From Sinonovacula constricta (taxonomy: Eukaryota > Mollusca > Bivalvia > Cardiida > Solecurtidae): a stretch of 64,000 nt of DNA. The translations under genes and the position numbers were made by a program. Location: the NCBI GenBank assembly GCA_007844125.1, contig CM017569.1, positions 9,824,519-9,888,518 on the forward strand. Reading direction: 5' to 3'. A model generated the notes under the pieces. That model worked only from the letters and a program-made list of their open reading frames with translations. It did no database searches and was not told the DNA's origin. Shown piece after piece: positions 22,359 through 37,124 of the stretch (positions are counted from its first letter, which is position 1; each line of letters starts with the position of its first letter).

Positions 22359-23021
22359 AAGATGGTAACTTAGTCTGATCTACAGACAGTCAGACATCTT
22401 ATAGTGAATGTTGACATATAATTTTGGCGATATCAAACAGCGGCTTGTGTAAAACCGCACATAGCCTTCTGCTGTTCAAAATAAATAAACCACATTGCAG
22501 TATATATTGTTTGTTTTGTGTGTGTGTAAATTTCTCAAAATGTGTCTAAAATAAGTTGTCATCCTTTTTTCAGGTAAACTAATATAATTTGGTAGTATTA
22601 AATGTCAATCTTTGATTCCTGTCGGCAATACAGTCGGCGAAAATCACGTAAAGCGTTTCGCCGACTGGAAAATATAATATGTTATAATATGGATAACACC
22701 TTGTCTCATTTTATTTCGAATTAATTGAGGTAATAGCTGCATACTATGCTGACTAGACATTAAGAACAGAGTTTATTAATTAACAATAGACCACGAGGAG
22801 CACGTGTCAGCTGTTCTCTAAGACGTAGTTCTGAATTGTGAAACAAAATGCCTTTCATTAATTCTTATACATTCCATGCATATCCAACACCGTCAAAACA
22901 CACACAACAAAACAACATATTTTTTATACAGTATAAGATTGAGTAAATTAATTTCTTTGCACAATTCTTAGCGCTTCAGAATTCGATATTTAAGAATATT
23001 GTTGATATGTATATGTTGTTA
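22359..23021. other. No recognised feature
   Basis: AT-rich filler between two DNA transposons. Confidence 0.4.
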
Positions 23022-23029
23022 CACCCCTT

Positions 23030-23364
23030 CAGGCGCGTATCTGGGCCGTTTTTGAAGTTACGCACAATTGCAAGGGAAATAACATTTGTAGTAGTACTTT
23101 TGAATATATTTGGTTCTTTTCTAATGAAAAACGGGTGAAATGCGGACATGCGAGGAACTTAACGCAAAATATGAACGACCTTTTAAACTTGAATGGCGTG
23201 GTAATAAGATTTTATACCATAGAAACTGGGGAAATAAAATATATCATTCTTATCCCGGGAAAAGGTATCGATATTCTTAGTGTTTTTGGTACTTTTAGAT
23301 TTTCCGAATTTTCGAACGGAGGTTACGCACGTGCGTAAAGTGCGTAATGGCAGAAACGCGCCTG
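23030..23364. mobile_element. hAT-type MITE, 335 bp
   Basis: Left end CAGGCGCGTATCTG; complement of the right end CAGGCGCGTTTCTG. Both ends then carry TTACGCAC-type words (the right end twice). The flanks CACCCCTT (23022-23029) and CACCCTTT (23365-23372) form an 8-bp target duplication with one mismatch. The CAG start and 8-bp duplication are characteristic of hAT elements. An open frame inside (23135-23338) begins with GTG and has no hAT transposase features, so the element is non-autonomous. Confidence 0.8.
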
Positions 23365-23372
23365 CACCCTTT

Positions 23373-23905
23373 CAGAAGAGCATTATGTACCTTTAAACAA
23401 AATGTTTTGTCCGCAAAATCTTTTTAGTTCACAAAACTAAACCGTTTTGCATTAGCTGTTTAATCTATAAATTTTTGTCACTTTATAAAGACTGACAAAG
23501 CTACCATTTAGCAATCAACATCATAACCAGGGTTAATTTAATTTAAATAAATGAGATAGATTCCGTCTACGATCATGCTGACCCCCTGTCAGATCCTTAA
23601 AAAAGAGTGCCACAAGCGCTTGGTCTAGTGGGATTTGTCTAGACCGATATAATATATGTTGTCAGCAAAACTTATCATGTGTATATTTTGTACCAATTGC
23701 AACAAAAGATATATAGTCTACATTGAACTGAATTTGAAGTTTGCTTAAATATAGATTGGTATCTCATTTAATAAACTTTTGTATATTCTGTATATATTGA
23801 AGAAAAAAGGTATAAAGTCGACAGTAAACTGAATTTAAAGTTTACCTGTACACAGATTGGTATATATCAGTTATTAAAATATTACAGGAATATTTTGGTA
23901 AATAC
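23373..23905. other. No recognised feature
   Basis: AT-rich. It contains a loose local duplication (TACATTGAACTGAATTTGAA at about 23718 and CAGTAAACTGAATTTAAAG at about 23821). Confidence 0.4.
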
Positions 23906-24170
23906 CGATCCCGGGCCGCGACATACCAAAGTCATTGAAAATGGTAGTGGTATATCTCCCTTGCTAAGGCGCGAGCAAATATAAGGTAAGTTCCACGACT
24001 GGTTGGCCCTGTGTCAGGATAATGTGACTGTGTGTGGTATCATGCCAGGTGTTTACGGCATACTATACACAGTGAAGGCACACTATATCTTCAAGTGAAC
24101 ACCGTCTCCAAACAACTAAAATATTGTTGGTGGGACGTTAAACCCAACAAGCAAACAATCAAACAAACAG
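23906..24170 (+). mobile_element. Meta-like tRNA-SINE, 5'-truncated
   Basis: Starts inside box B (CGATCCCGGGCCGCGAC) and then runs through the whole body and tail, including ACTGGTTGGCCCTGTGTC, GGTGGGACGTTAAACCC and an (AAAC/CAAACAAT) tail. The truncation point removes box A, so it cannot be transcribed from its own promoter. Confidence 0.88.
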
Positions 24171-25586
24171 TTAATATTTATTTTCCAAAAACAGTCGAGG
24201 GTTTGTTTTGTCATTATAATGTCGTTGTCAGCATGTACTATATTGAATTAGAAAGAATTGCCATTTTTCTGTCTCCAACGGTTTTGCATTTGTTGCTTAT
24301 GTCATAACCTTTAAAGATCGAAGCCCGTTTATGATAATGCATTTTGAGCGCACAGATCGCATTTTGTGGCCTGTTGTCTCCTCACTTATGATATTTATTG
24401 GAAATACCACAAAATGCACATGCAATGACAAAATTATAACACATATACGTTTGTATATAATATCCTAAAGCTTGTACAACGGCTGTTCCAATATCATTGT
24501 CGTGGTACCATCAGTGAAGATCCCTTATCTTGGCAGACATCTTTGATGTCAACTTCAAGTGATATTCAGATGAATTGTAAAGAAGCGTAAATTTTATTTT
24601 CTTGTATTTCTTTCATTTGTAGTCCAAAAATTAAAAGCTATACAACACTGGAAAGCTCTTGAACTTCATATTTTTAGAGTGCAATATTTTTAATATACAG
24701 AAATAAATACAATTATTGGCCGATCCTTAAACAAAATGAACAGTGTAACTGTTTAGTGGCATTCTTTTACCCTTTATATTTTCCAAATATAGTTTTGATA
24801 ATTAAAATACTTCAGAAAAGCTGTTAAATATGATAAAAAATCAGTAAAATAGACGAAAAATAACAAAACAGTGGTTCCAGATTTCGGACTGCATTAGCTT
24901 CTGCCTTCATCTATAGCCAAAGTAGTAGAACTATTAAAGACTGTGTTGTCCAGTTTTATCCGGTTATGTATCGAAATGTTAACACAGAAATGGGGCGCAT
25001 TGTTGATTTATTTTTGGACAAATGCTAGATAAGTTGTCTTTAGAGGTGTTTCTCCTGAAATACCCTGTCTACGTAACATAAAGGAGCCACTGTAGATAAA
25101 TTGCCTAGAGCTGCTCTATTTTCTAGCTCTCAGTTGTTCTAGGTTATCGCCGTTATGAGGTTTCTATCGTGTTCATCCAAATATTTCGTGTCCAGTACCC
25201 TAATAGCAATTCTCGATATTAAGTTTTATCCTAAATATTGTTTGACATGCGAGTTGCTTGCCACCAAATTATGCAAAATGATTTACATTATTTATTTATT
25301 ATTCGACGCACTTGAATATTCTTAGGTACCTAAGTGGTTAGGTCAAATGACCAAGGTATAAGAAGTGTTTACTTATACTTGATAGAGAGACACCAAACAT
25401 TGTCTTTTAATGTACGGAAGCGGCACTCGTAGTCATGGTAGAATTGCCAACTTGTAATATTTAAAACGGTAAAATGACATTGTACAGAGATGCCAAGTCT
25501 GTTAGTAAGAATCATCTATGGCCTGACTGAAAAGGCTCTAGTCTCATTTAGAGTCCATAAACTATCAGTGATCAGCAAACTTCTTT
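24171..25586. other. No recognised feature
   Basis: AT-rich. A tRNA-like fragment CCTAAGTGGTTAGG near 25330 lacks a box B. Confidence 0.4.
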
Positions 25587-25790
25587 TCGGGTGTTCTCTT
25601 TCTAGAGCTAACTATTGACCGCCTCCTTCGGACAATTATCTATGCTGATGACATTGTCCCGCTGGAAGGCGATGAAACTGAACTGACAGCAAATCAAATC
25701 AATGTAAAGGGCTAAACATAAAAAAGGCAAACGTAATGCTATCAACTGAAGATGTTAGCAGCACACAGACCACCATTAACAAGTTCCGCT
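25587..25790 (+). mobile_element. LINE reverse-transcriptase relic with intact YADD motif
   Basis: From 25587 the plus frame reads DRLLRTIIYADDIVPLEGD, the catalytic YADD box of non-LTR reverse transcriptases (YADD at 25641-25652) with the usual hydrophobic flank. About 55 bases on, after a frameshift, GLNIKKANVMLST matches the GLNINxxKTKVM block that normally follows. Only these two blocks are recognisable; decayed sequence up to about 26,500 may be the rest of the element. It differs in wording from the relic at position 1, so it is another clade or lineage. Confidence 0.8.
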
Positions 25791-29611
<3,821 letters not shown>

Positions 29612-29801
29612 CATGGGTTATCTTCGTTGGCAAAAAATAGTTGTCACGTTGCGTGCAAGAGTTAGGTTTAATTATTCAACGACCAGACAAAGCTAAATAA
29701 TACTATACACAGTAAGTGAATAAGAGAAGCCAACATGTTAGGTAAAAGAGGTCGTTTTTCTTGTGGCGTTTTGCCGCCCAGATAAGATGTTAAAAATATT
29801 G

Positions 29802-29917
29802 TGTTTATGGTATTTTACAATAAATACCCATTTTCATTCAAACAGTGTATTTATTATTTTCCTTACTAGTGAAAGTAGCTTTCTGCACTCAAACGGGATT
29901 GAACAAATTACATAAAA
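29802..29917 (+). repeat. 113-bp direct repeat, copy 1
   Basis: Begins GTTTATGGTATTTTACAATA and ends GGGATTGAACAAATTACAT. About 90% identical by eye to 30242-30354. Confidence 0.85.
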
Positions 29918-30005
29918 ACATTTTATGAACATAAAATAATTTATGTATGTTTTTATCGTTCTCTTTGTCAAGTATATATTACATGTACATATGTAAATGT
30001 GGGAA

Positions 30006-30089
30006 CCAATCAGATCGAGGTCTCAGATCACATGTTTCATGTGTCCAATCAGAATCGAGATACAGATCACATGATTCAGTCATCCAATG
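30006..30089 (+). promoter_or_regulatory. Tandem CCAAT motifs in a 38-39 bp repeat
   Basis: CCAATCAG at 30006 and 30045 and CCAATGG at 30083 are evenly spaced because the surrounding unit (CCAATCAG..TCGAG.T..AGATCACATG) is tandemly repeated about 2.2 times. CCAAT is the NF-Y site. No gene start is recognisable downstream, so the regulatory role is only suggested. Confidence 0.35.
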
Positions 30090-30241
30090 GTTTCAATTTA
30101 ACGCCATTCTTCGTAGCGTCAGCCCTTTGGAAGCCAAGTTTAAAGTTTTGATTCAAACACCTCCACCCTTACCTCCACCTCTCTGTCAGCTTTCCAGCAT
30201 TATTATTATTTTGCATGTTTAGTTTAATGTTTAGTATATAA

Positions 30242-30354
30242 GTTTATGGTATTTTACAATAAATACCCATTTTCATTCAAACCGTGTTATTTTGTTTCCT
30301 TACTAGTGAACGTATCTTTCTGCAATCATACGGGATTGAACAAATAACATAAAA
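30242..30354 (+). repeat. 113-bp direct repeat, copy 2
   Basis: Second copy of 29802-29917. Copies and spacer together span about 550 bp, and the tandem CCAAT unit lies in the spacer. The repeat ends are not TG...CA, so they are not typical LTRs. Confidence 0.85.
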
Positions 30355-30626
30355 GATACAAATTACAACAAACATTATTTATGCGCTCGACAAAAAATTA
30401 TATATATCCTGGAGGCGACAATGAAGTGTTTACTAAAGTTGCTTCATTACGTGTTTTATCAACAAAAGCTTATCGTTTGCACCGTAAAGTTCTGATAAGA
30501 CGTGACCGCCCTTGGGAATTGCTGAACTACGTTTGTTATGGGAATTGTGTTTGACCAGACGGTTTCCAGTTTCCAATATTAACATAGATTAAACTGTGCA
30601 TTAATGTTTGATAAATGTATGGAACA

Positions 30627-30650
30627 CCCCCCCTCCCCCCCCTCCCCCGC
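30627..30650 (-). repeat. C-tract, G-quadruplex potential on the minus strand
   Basis: Runs of seven, eight and five cytosines separated by single T; the complementary strand has three long G-runs. Confidence 0.8.
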
Positions 30651-30914
30651 TAGATTCTTTTCGTTTGTTTGTACCAAAATATCTACGCTAGTATTTAACG
30701 ACGCATAAGGACGTGGCCTTGCTTAATATTTATAATTATAATTATTAAATCAACATATGACGTTTTATATTTTTAAGCAAATAATGCTAAATAAAGATGA
30801 AAAGGCAAAACAAAAATAACAACAACGATGGCAACATCGACGCATATCATTTCGGTAAACTGGTGGTTTCGATTTAAAATCACAGCAGGTTTAACAATAT
30901 GCATATGTATATGT

Positions 30915-31430
30915 AATAAGAATATATAAGACAAAGTCCTATGAGCATTGCAACATATACAAAAATTGAAAAGACACAGGACCAAGGTATCCACATGCAC
31001 GCCAAATGTAAAAGTGAAAACAAATCCGCGATAAGTCATTTAACAATAAGAGCAAACCCGACAGTTACCGCCTTGGAAAGGTTAGTCGGCAATATGGACC
31101 GACTGGTGTGCTTAAATCGGTTTTACAGAGCTCTAACCTCGCACTTCCTGATGGATTTCTCGAATTCAAACAATAGAAAGAAAACCGATCCATCTGAATA
31201 AGTGTCCAAGCGCTGACGTTTTGTTTATAAAGTTATGACAAAGGTAATGACGTCATTAAAAAATAATGTCCACATAGTATTTAGAAGAGAGATGGGTATT
31301 ACTTCGATTAGAAGACCTACAAAAAACGTTTATAGTTAATGAAATTAACTTACTGAATCGAGAAAAAAAGACCAGTGAAGAGTAAATGGTTGTAGCATCC
31401 TGTTGGATGGAATAGATGACAGTTGTTGAT
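30915..31430 (+). repeat. Dispersed repeat family R2, copy 1
   Basis: Starts AATAAGAATATATAAGACAA and includes AGACACAGGACCAAGGTAT, ACCGCCTTGGAA, GTCGGCAATATGG, GGTTTTACAGAGCTCTAACC, a perfect CRE palindrome TGACGTCA at 31248-31255 and AGTAAATGGTTGTAGCATCC. It matches 57985-58570 over its length and 58638-58805 in its first third, at about 85-90% by eye. No terminal repeats or target duplication were seen. The short ORFs on both strands differ between copies. Family unnamed. Confidence 0.85.
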
Positions 31431-31521
31431 ACAACAGTCAAATGTTTGCTTTATATGGCAAATTAGCATAACAGTACAACTGTCAGGTGTTAATCTTTTT
31501 TATTTTTAATGAATAAGCGCA

Positions 31522-31862
31522 TAACGGTAAAACTTTCAGACGCATTTCGTTAGAAAAAACACACGGGCATAACGGTAAAACTGTCAGACGTATTTCGCTA
31601 GAAAGAACACACGCGCATAGCGGTAAAACTTTCAGACGTATTTCACTAGAAAGAACACACGCGCATAACGGTAAAACTTTCAGACGTATTTCACTAGAAA
31701 GAACACACGCGCATAACGGTAAAACTTTCAGACGTATTTTACTAGAAAGAACACATGCGCATAACGGTAAAACTTTCAGACGTATTTCGCTAGAAAGAAC
31801 ACACGCGCATAACGGTAAAACTTTCAGACGTATTTCACTAGAAAGAACACACGTGCATAACG
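31522..31862. repeat. 48-bp minisatellite, seven copies
   Basis: TAACGGTAAAACTTTCAGACG recurs (with variants) at 31522, 31570, 31618, 31666, 31714, 31762 and 31810, an exact 48-bp period, with a broken eighth start at 31858. Diverged half-units flank the array (31468-31500 and about 31905-31990: ACAGTACAAC.TTCAGGTGT), so it grew from a longer, older series. Confidence 0.93.
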
Positions 31863-32599
31863 AAATAACTGTATGGGTTTAATTATTTTGCGTATGACTA
31901 AACAAGCGCTTACAGATTTGACTGTCACGTGTAAGGATAGTAACAAGAAGTGTCCACGCGTTAAACAGTACAACATTCAGGTGTTTGTATTACGCAAATT
32001 CAAGCGCATACCTGTGCATGCAATTACATTAGAAATTTTACGAATACTTTGACAATACTTCACATAAACACGCTTTTCTATCCTTAGAAATAAATGTAAC
32101 TGGTGCGCATAACTTGAAAACACCCGGATTGACTGGTTTCCTTCCACAACAAAATATTAAATGTATATTTGTGACTTAAATGAATTTATATCTGCTTCTG
32201 CATAGTTTTTTAAGTTTCCCTCAATCAGTACTACTTGTTTTAATGATATTATATACAAGAATTACTCAAGTAGACATTTATTCAGCTTTATTTATAAAGT
32301 CGTAGATATTCTGTGTTTATTTGTGTGTTTCTCATCAATCGTAGTCAATATAGCAATTAAAAACATAGTATACAGCTCATTGATGATAAATAAATCGTCG
32401 GAAAGTTCGTCATAAATATCTTTCATCTTGACATATACATTCTGCACAGCAATAATTGCAGTTATATGAACCTATCATAGTTACCGAGGATTACTACGAT
32501 AAGTATTTTTAAATATAAAATCCTCATACAAACATTAATCATTTCATTTCGTTATAATTGAAATAGGCCAGGAAATCAGAACCAGATCTTATAAAGAAG
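31863..32599. other. Decayed minisatellite flank, then nothing recognised
   Basis: Degenerate relatives of the 48-bp unit to about 32,020, then AT-rich filler. Confidence 0.4.
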
Positions 32600-32990
32600 T
32601 GCCTAAAAAGTGTGATTGGTATTGCCTTGGAAGTCTTTACATCTATTTCAAACAATTCTACAAATATGTCAGTTCATAATATATTGATTATATCTTCTGA
32701 AGCATATCGATGTAGCCTTCATTCTGTAGGCCAAATAAATACCAATATTTTCTGTTTGCATTGTCTAAAAAGAGTATTTGTTGAGCCTGTTGACATTGGC
32801 GCTGAATTCTCTTTGATTCTTTGGCTCAACTTTCATCTGCAAATACTTCAGATTGTGGCCTTATTTGACTTTTGATTCTGCTTATATGAAAGGAACAGTA
32901 TGATACAGCCAGAACATCAATATGCCTTCAAGCAAAGGAAGACGACCTAATCGAAACGTGTATTAATAAGATCTATTTCATTCACAATTA
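32600..32990 (+). repeat. Old diverged duplication R6, copy 1
   Basis: Shares with 40940-41200 the ordered words CAATACCAAT..TTT.TGTTTGC, TCTAAAAAG.G..TTTGTTG.G, CTGTTGACAT, GACTTTTGATCT.. and GGAACAGTATGA. Weaker traces recur at 43310-43470. No frame is conserved. Confidence 0.45.
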
Positions 32991-34201
32991 TCCTATTACA
33001 ATAAGCATACTGTAAAACAATTTTCTCATTTTGCCATGAAGAAGCGTGTGTATTTTTTTTTCTCAATAAAAGACGATACAAGCGTATATATGTGATATAG
33101 TAATTTTATTCTGTTGGCTTAAAGAAGAAGCAAACGAAGGGTTTGGCCCGTGGAATTTGGAACACTCAGCCAAGTTAAAAGCGTTTAAGTAAATTTCGAA
33201 ACATTTTTATACTTACGTGTTGTATACAAGTCATCAAGGTTAAATGCTATTGCCTAATTTAACACTGTTGCTGGCTGCCTTAAGAACAACTTTTCAGCTT
33301 AATTATAGAAAATATATGGAGGTGAGGATACAACAGTAAAAGACAGCTCTATAGCTTTTCCAGTGAATAGCACAAACAATCGTTTAACCGCACACAAAGG
33401 ACACACACAGAGAAAAAAAACAACATTAAACAACTGTACATCTTGTAAAAAAATACAACTCGTATATGTATTGTCGAAAAACAATCCAAACAAACTGGAA
33501 ATTTAAACACCTTGATTGTCTACTTTCTTGTTCTCTTTGAATCGGATGGATTTACTGTCACAATTGGGCAAATACTTGTTGTAAGAGGTCTTTAGATGTG
33601 ATATTACGAAAGAGTACCAGGTTTAAGCTCCCCATTCGGTCCTTCTCTCGACTGACCGTTCCAAGGTGGTAGCTGATGGTTTTTCTTTTTTGTGTGTTAT
33701 GTCTCGTCTCTGTGTTTTTATCACATTTACATTAACCCTGTTTGCCTTTGTCTTGGGGTAGATTAAATTTTAATATCTGTGGAAATTTTGAATGGACCTT
33801 TTCTTATTTACCTATTTAAACTGATTGCAAATGCTTGTAGACAGTTACATTCGTTTTCAGTAAACAGCACAGACATAAGAAATCGAAAACTATGATGATA
33901 AGCAGTTGGTTTTTGGCCTCTAGACATGAATTAGAGTAAATGTTTAGAATAAAACAAGGCAAAAAGTTTAATCTGCTTATATTACGTATTATATATGTCA
34001 TGTGTTGCTGAAATACGCACGAGGCGATACTGTTGCAAATGTATCAAGCACTTGGTGGTGAACTGCATAGTCTGAGTTTTAAGAGTATTTAAAAATGTCT
34101 TAGATCTCCTTACTGAGAAGAAAAATGACACAAATAAAATAACAGTAAATATAAAGAAATGCCTAGTCTTTGCTAGAATCTAACAACCCTGTAAATCTGT
34201 C
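32991..34201. other. No gene; short motif shared with the R6 neighbourhood
   Basis: CAGTGAATAGCACAAACA (about 33361) and CAGTAAACAGCACAGACA (about 33857) recur in similar form at about 42314 and about 44030, in keeping with an old duplication of a larger segment. Otherwise AT-rich filler. Confidence 0.35.
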
Positions 34202-34205
34202 TTAA

Positions 34206-35472
34206 GGTTCTGGAACTGTAACTAACTTCGGTAAACATCGGCACTCGGTATGATCCGGTTTTATTTGAATAGCATTCGTCGTCAAGTTTCGTATTTGCTA
34301 TTTTAGTAATTTTTCACCACGTGATAGGGGTTTTCCATGACGTCATTGGGTTACCCATTTTTCAAAATTTGTGGAACCGGGAGCTCAACAGTGCGATCGT
34401 CGAGGGCGATATTGCAAAAATAGTGGTTTACCGACAACAAAGTCATGTAAAGTTGAAGTGGATCATAACTATTGTGTTGGTTCCCTGTGTACAGGTGAAA
34501 AATGCACTATTTCATCTTGTGTTAGCGATTTAAATCTGCCTTCGCATGGTAACCACAAGAGTTGGCGACATGGTTTGACGCTCGCTCACCTTCGTCTGAT
34601 ATTTTCTCGGGATGGCCTGGATGGACTTTTAAATGTGTTGAGGGGTCAAAACTGTGATGGACAACCAAGTGTCACTAATACCAAAAGAGTGCTTGACTCA
34701 GTTTTTCCTAAACTGTCGGAATCTTTTACGAAAAACTTGTAAAGTGGTTAATTTCAAGTACTTCCCTCATGCCAGCCAAAATCAGTAAAGAGAAGGTTTT
34801 CATGTGATAATGCAGAGTTTTACATACATATTTCCATGTCCAATACCAACTGTAGGTGATTTTGTTTGTATATAGGAGTATAATCTGTAATTGACCATTT
34901 TGACGTTATTTTTCGCTATAAATTTTCTTGCATTTTCATTATAGTAAACTTTACAAATTCTTATAAATTTAATTAGGAACGGTAAAATGCCTTTAAAATC
35001 TCATATTATGGGCAGTTCATATTGCAGAAAATTTTAAAACTAGTTGTATGTGTCTAACTACCTTCAAACTTGAGATATGTGCTTTTATAGATAGATTAAA
35101 TTTTTAAACACACCCAAAAACAATTTTTGCTTGGGGGTACATGTATGCAAAGCTCTGTATTTTTAAAAGTATTTGTCCAAAGTGTAATCTTATTGTTCTG
35201 ATTTATCATGACATGATTGTGTAACAGAAAAATTGGTTAAAATTTGAATATGATAAGTAGAATTTGAAAAAAATAGTACTTTTTATTTTTTGTCCCAGTA
35301 CAATTTACGGTGTTTTTTAAAATCAAGGGTCACTTTAAAAAAATGCACATAACTTGAGTTACAATCGGTAAACTTCCTGAAAAATTCACCATGCGATGTG
35401 TTTTATAGTATAGATTCAAGAAACAGTATCATTATAAGGATTGTGGAAGGTCACCATTACAGTTCCAGAACC
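34206..35472. mobile_element. 1.27-kb DNA transposon with TTAA target duplication (Kolobok/piggyBac type)
   Basis: Perfect 16-bp terminal inverted repeats GGTTCTGGAACTGTAA (34206-34221) and its complement (35457-35472), each bordered by TTAA (34202-34205 and 35473-35476). TTAA duplications are typical of Kolobok and piggyBac elements; the GG terminus does not match the usual CCC start of piggyBac, so Kolobok-like is my preference. The left part carries CACGTGA (34318), TGACGTCA (34338-34345) and ATTGGG, a promoter-like cluster, followed by a cysteine-rich open frame. The right 0.7 kb is AT-rich and non-coding. Perfect ends and intact duplication suggest recent movement. Confidence 0.88.
34371..34742 (+). 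other. Cysteine-rich open frame inside the TTAA transposon
   Basis: A 123-codon frame beginning with GTG (no ATG at its head). The first half holds eight cysteines, including CVGSLCTGEKCTISSC, suggesting metal binding; the second half is helical in character (LTLAHLRLIFSRDGLDGLLN). A partly overlapping second frame (34321-34533) is also open. No DDE transposase signature is visible. It may be a remaining exon of the transposase gene or a fusion of exon pieces. Function not assigned. Confidence 0.35.
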
Positions 35473-35482
35473 TTAATACTTC

Positions 35483-35592
35483 AATTCCCTAACGACCGCG
35501 ACTCAGATGATGTGTGTAGTTGTATTATTGTAAATCTTTCTTAATAGTTAAATTCCCCCAACGATCGCGCCACAGATGGTGTGTGTAGTTTT
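35483..35592 (+). repeat. 68-bp tandem duplication next to the transposon
   Basis: AATTCCC..AACGA.CGCG.C.CAGATG followed by TGTGTGTAGTT begins at 35483 and at 35551. The TTAA transposon ends only ten bases before the first unit. Confidence 0.75.
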
Positions 35593-36104
35593 AGTTTTCA
35601 TTGTGACTGACATACTGTATACAAGCAACTGTCAGTATAACCTATGTTATGATTTAAACCGCGGCGCTTATTATGATTTTGGATGAAAGTCAAGCTCAAT
35701 GCGTTGTCTATTGGTATTGTGTTTGGAAGTTTTCTGTGCTATATATATCTTGTTTTGTAGCGATTGCATAGTTCGACGGCAGTGTCTATGACTTTTAATT
35801 TTGTCAAAAAGCAATCGGTAATGTGCAATAAGCTTGGTTAGGTGCAGCACCGCGATAGTATCGATTGTGTTTTTGTATACATTGGTAGAAAGAGACGTGG
35901 TTCGGTCTATTGTGTTATCTCCCCTGTTTATTATTGTTGTTCTAGTGCTCGTGTTTGTGTTATTACAGAACTATGTTACAACGACTCGGTTTATTGTGCG
36001 TTTATCTTATACTTGCGATACAATTTTTATGACACTGTCTTCTTGTTCCTTTTATACTGAATTATACAGAATTATCTGTCAATGTGGTACAATAACATTC
36101 GTCG

Positions 36105-36518
36105 TTGTCTCTCACCAGTCTCGCTATTCCCGCTGCTCTTCTGTTGTTCCGAAATGATGTCATTATATCACATTTGCTCAATCACCAGGTGCAAAGTCTT
36201 AAAGATTTAATACTGATACGGCTGGAAATGCCCGCAGAGGCAAATACTTTATTACCACGGACAAATGAGTGGAGAGAAGCTGATAGTAGGAACGGACAAA
36301 AGTGTATTAGGTATAATGTACAAACAATACTAATCGACAACAACAGTCATCAGCTGGTTGGGCATGTCTTGAGGTTTCTTTGTTTGAATGAATTAATTGA
36401 TTTAACAGAAGGTTCACAATTCCGCTACCAGGGTAGTAAGCTTGTGTGGAGGACTGTATCTTGGTCGGACAACTGGCTTAACGCAGACCACCTTGCGTAT
36501 AACGTGCTAACAAAATAG
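36105..36518 (+). other. Longest open frame of the window, 137 codons, unrecognised
   Basis: Open from a TTG; the first ATG is at about 36228, leaving 97 residues ending NADHLAYNVLTK. The composition is balanced (W, R, E, N and L all present, no low complexity) with segments such as NEWREADSRNGQKCIRYNV and GSKLVWRTVSWSDNWLN. I do not recognise a family. No clear splice signals or poly-A signal define it, and no terminal repeats were found around it. It could be a remnant of a mobile-element gene. The open frames just upstream (35834-36157) are in other frames and low in information. Confidence 0.25.
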
Positions 36519-36801
36519 TATGGTTTTGAAATTACGAGTATTACAACATATGTTAAAATTTGAAACAAATAATCACAGGATTATAATGAAATATCATTAG
36601 CTAATATTTTACACACAAGCACTTTCATTGCAAATTGAAAACATAACCACAGACGAGAGTACTCGAATAGAGAATCGCATTATTTACCCTTGCTGAATGG
36701 TCATTAAGACTGTGGTATACTTCGGACTCGACACTTTAAACCAATCTCCTCACAGCGATTACGTCAGGCGTTGCTACTTAAATCTCTGCCCCCAGCAAGG
36801 A

Positions 36802-36845
36802 TCACGTGACGATAGAGTATCACGTGAAGTAAACATGTCGGCCTC
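36802..36845 (+). promoter_or_regulatory. Two TCACGTGA E-box palindromes upstream of an ATG
   Basis: TCACGTGA at 36802-36809 and 36820-36827 (18-bp spacing) match the bHLH-ZIP (MITF/TFEB, CLEAR-type) site. Eight bases after the second lies AACATGTCGGCCTCC, which resembles the start region of animal genes but opens only nine codons. It may be the promoter and first exon of a gene or of a mobile element whose remainder has decayed. Confidence 0.3.
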
Positions 36846-36970
36846 CATAAACTTTGAAATTTGACTTTCATAATTTCATATTTTTCCATATTTCAAGTTA
36901 CTTTTTATTTTTAATATGATAAATTAATATTTTAAAGGAAAGATACTATATTTTGAGGAGATAAGTCCAG

Positions 36971-36998
36971 AAAAAAAAAAAAAAAAAAAAAAAAAAAA
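36971..36998 (+). repeat. Poly-A tract (28 A)
   Basis: Uninterrupted A-run, one of two long ones 126 bp apart; may mark retrocopy ends. Confidence 0.9.
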
Positions 36999-37124
36999 CT
37001 ATCCGCCTGTATTTGGGCGAAAAAACTTGCTGGTGGCAGTGATATAATGTACTGTCAAGGGAAGTAATCACTGCGGGGAGTTTGACTTTAAACAGCTAAC
37101 ACGGCTCATAAACCAATGAATGTC

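Noticed and set aside
29802..30354. LTR retrotransposon or solo LTR pair
   Set aside because: The 113-bp direct repeats lack TG...CA ends, primer-binding site and polypurine tract, and enclose only about 325 bp.
30773..31201. Opposing ORFs of 86-88 codons
   Set aside because: They lie in the dispersed R2 repeat, and the matching frames in the other copies are shorter or interrupted.
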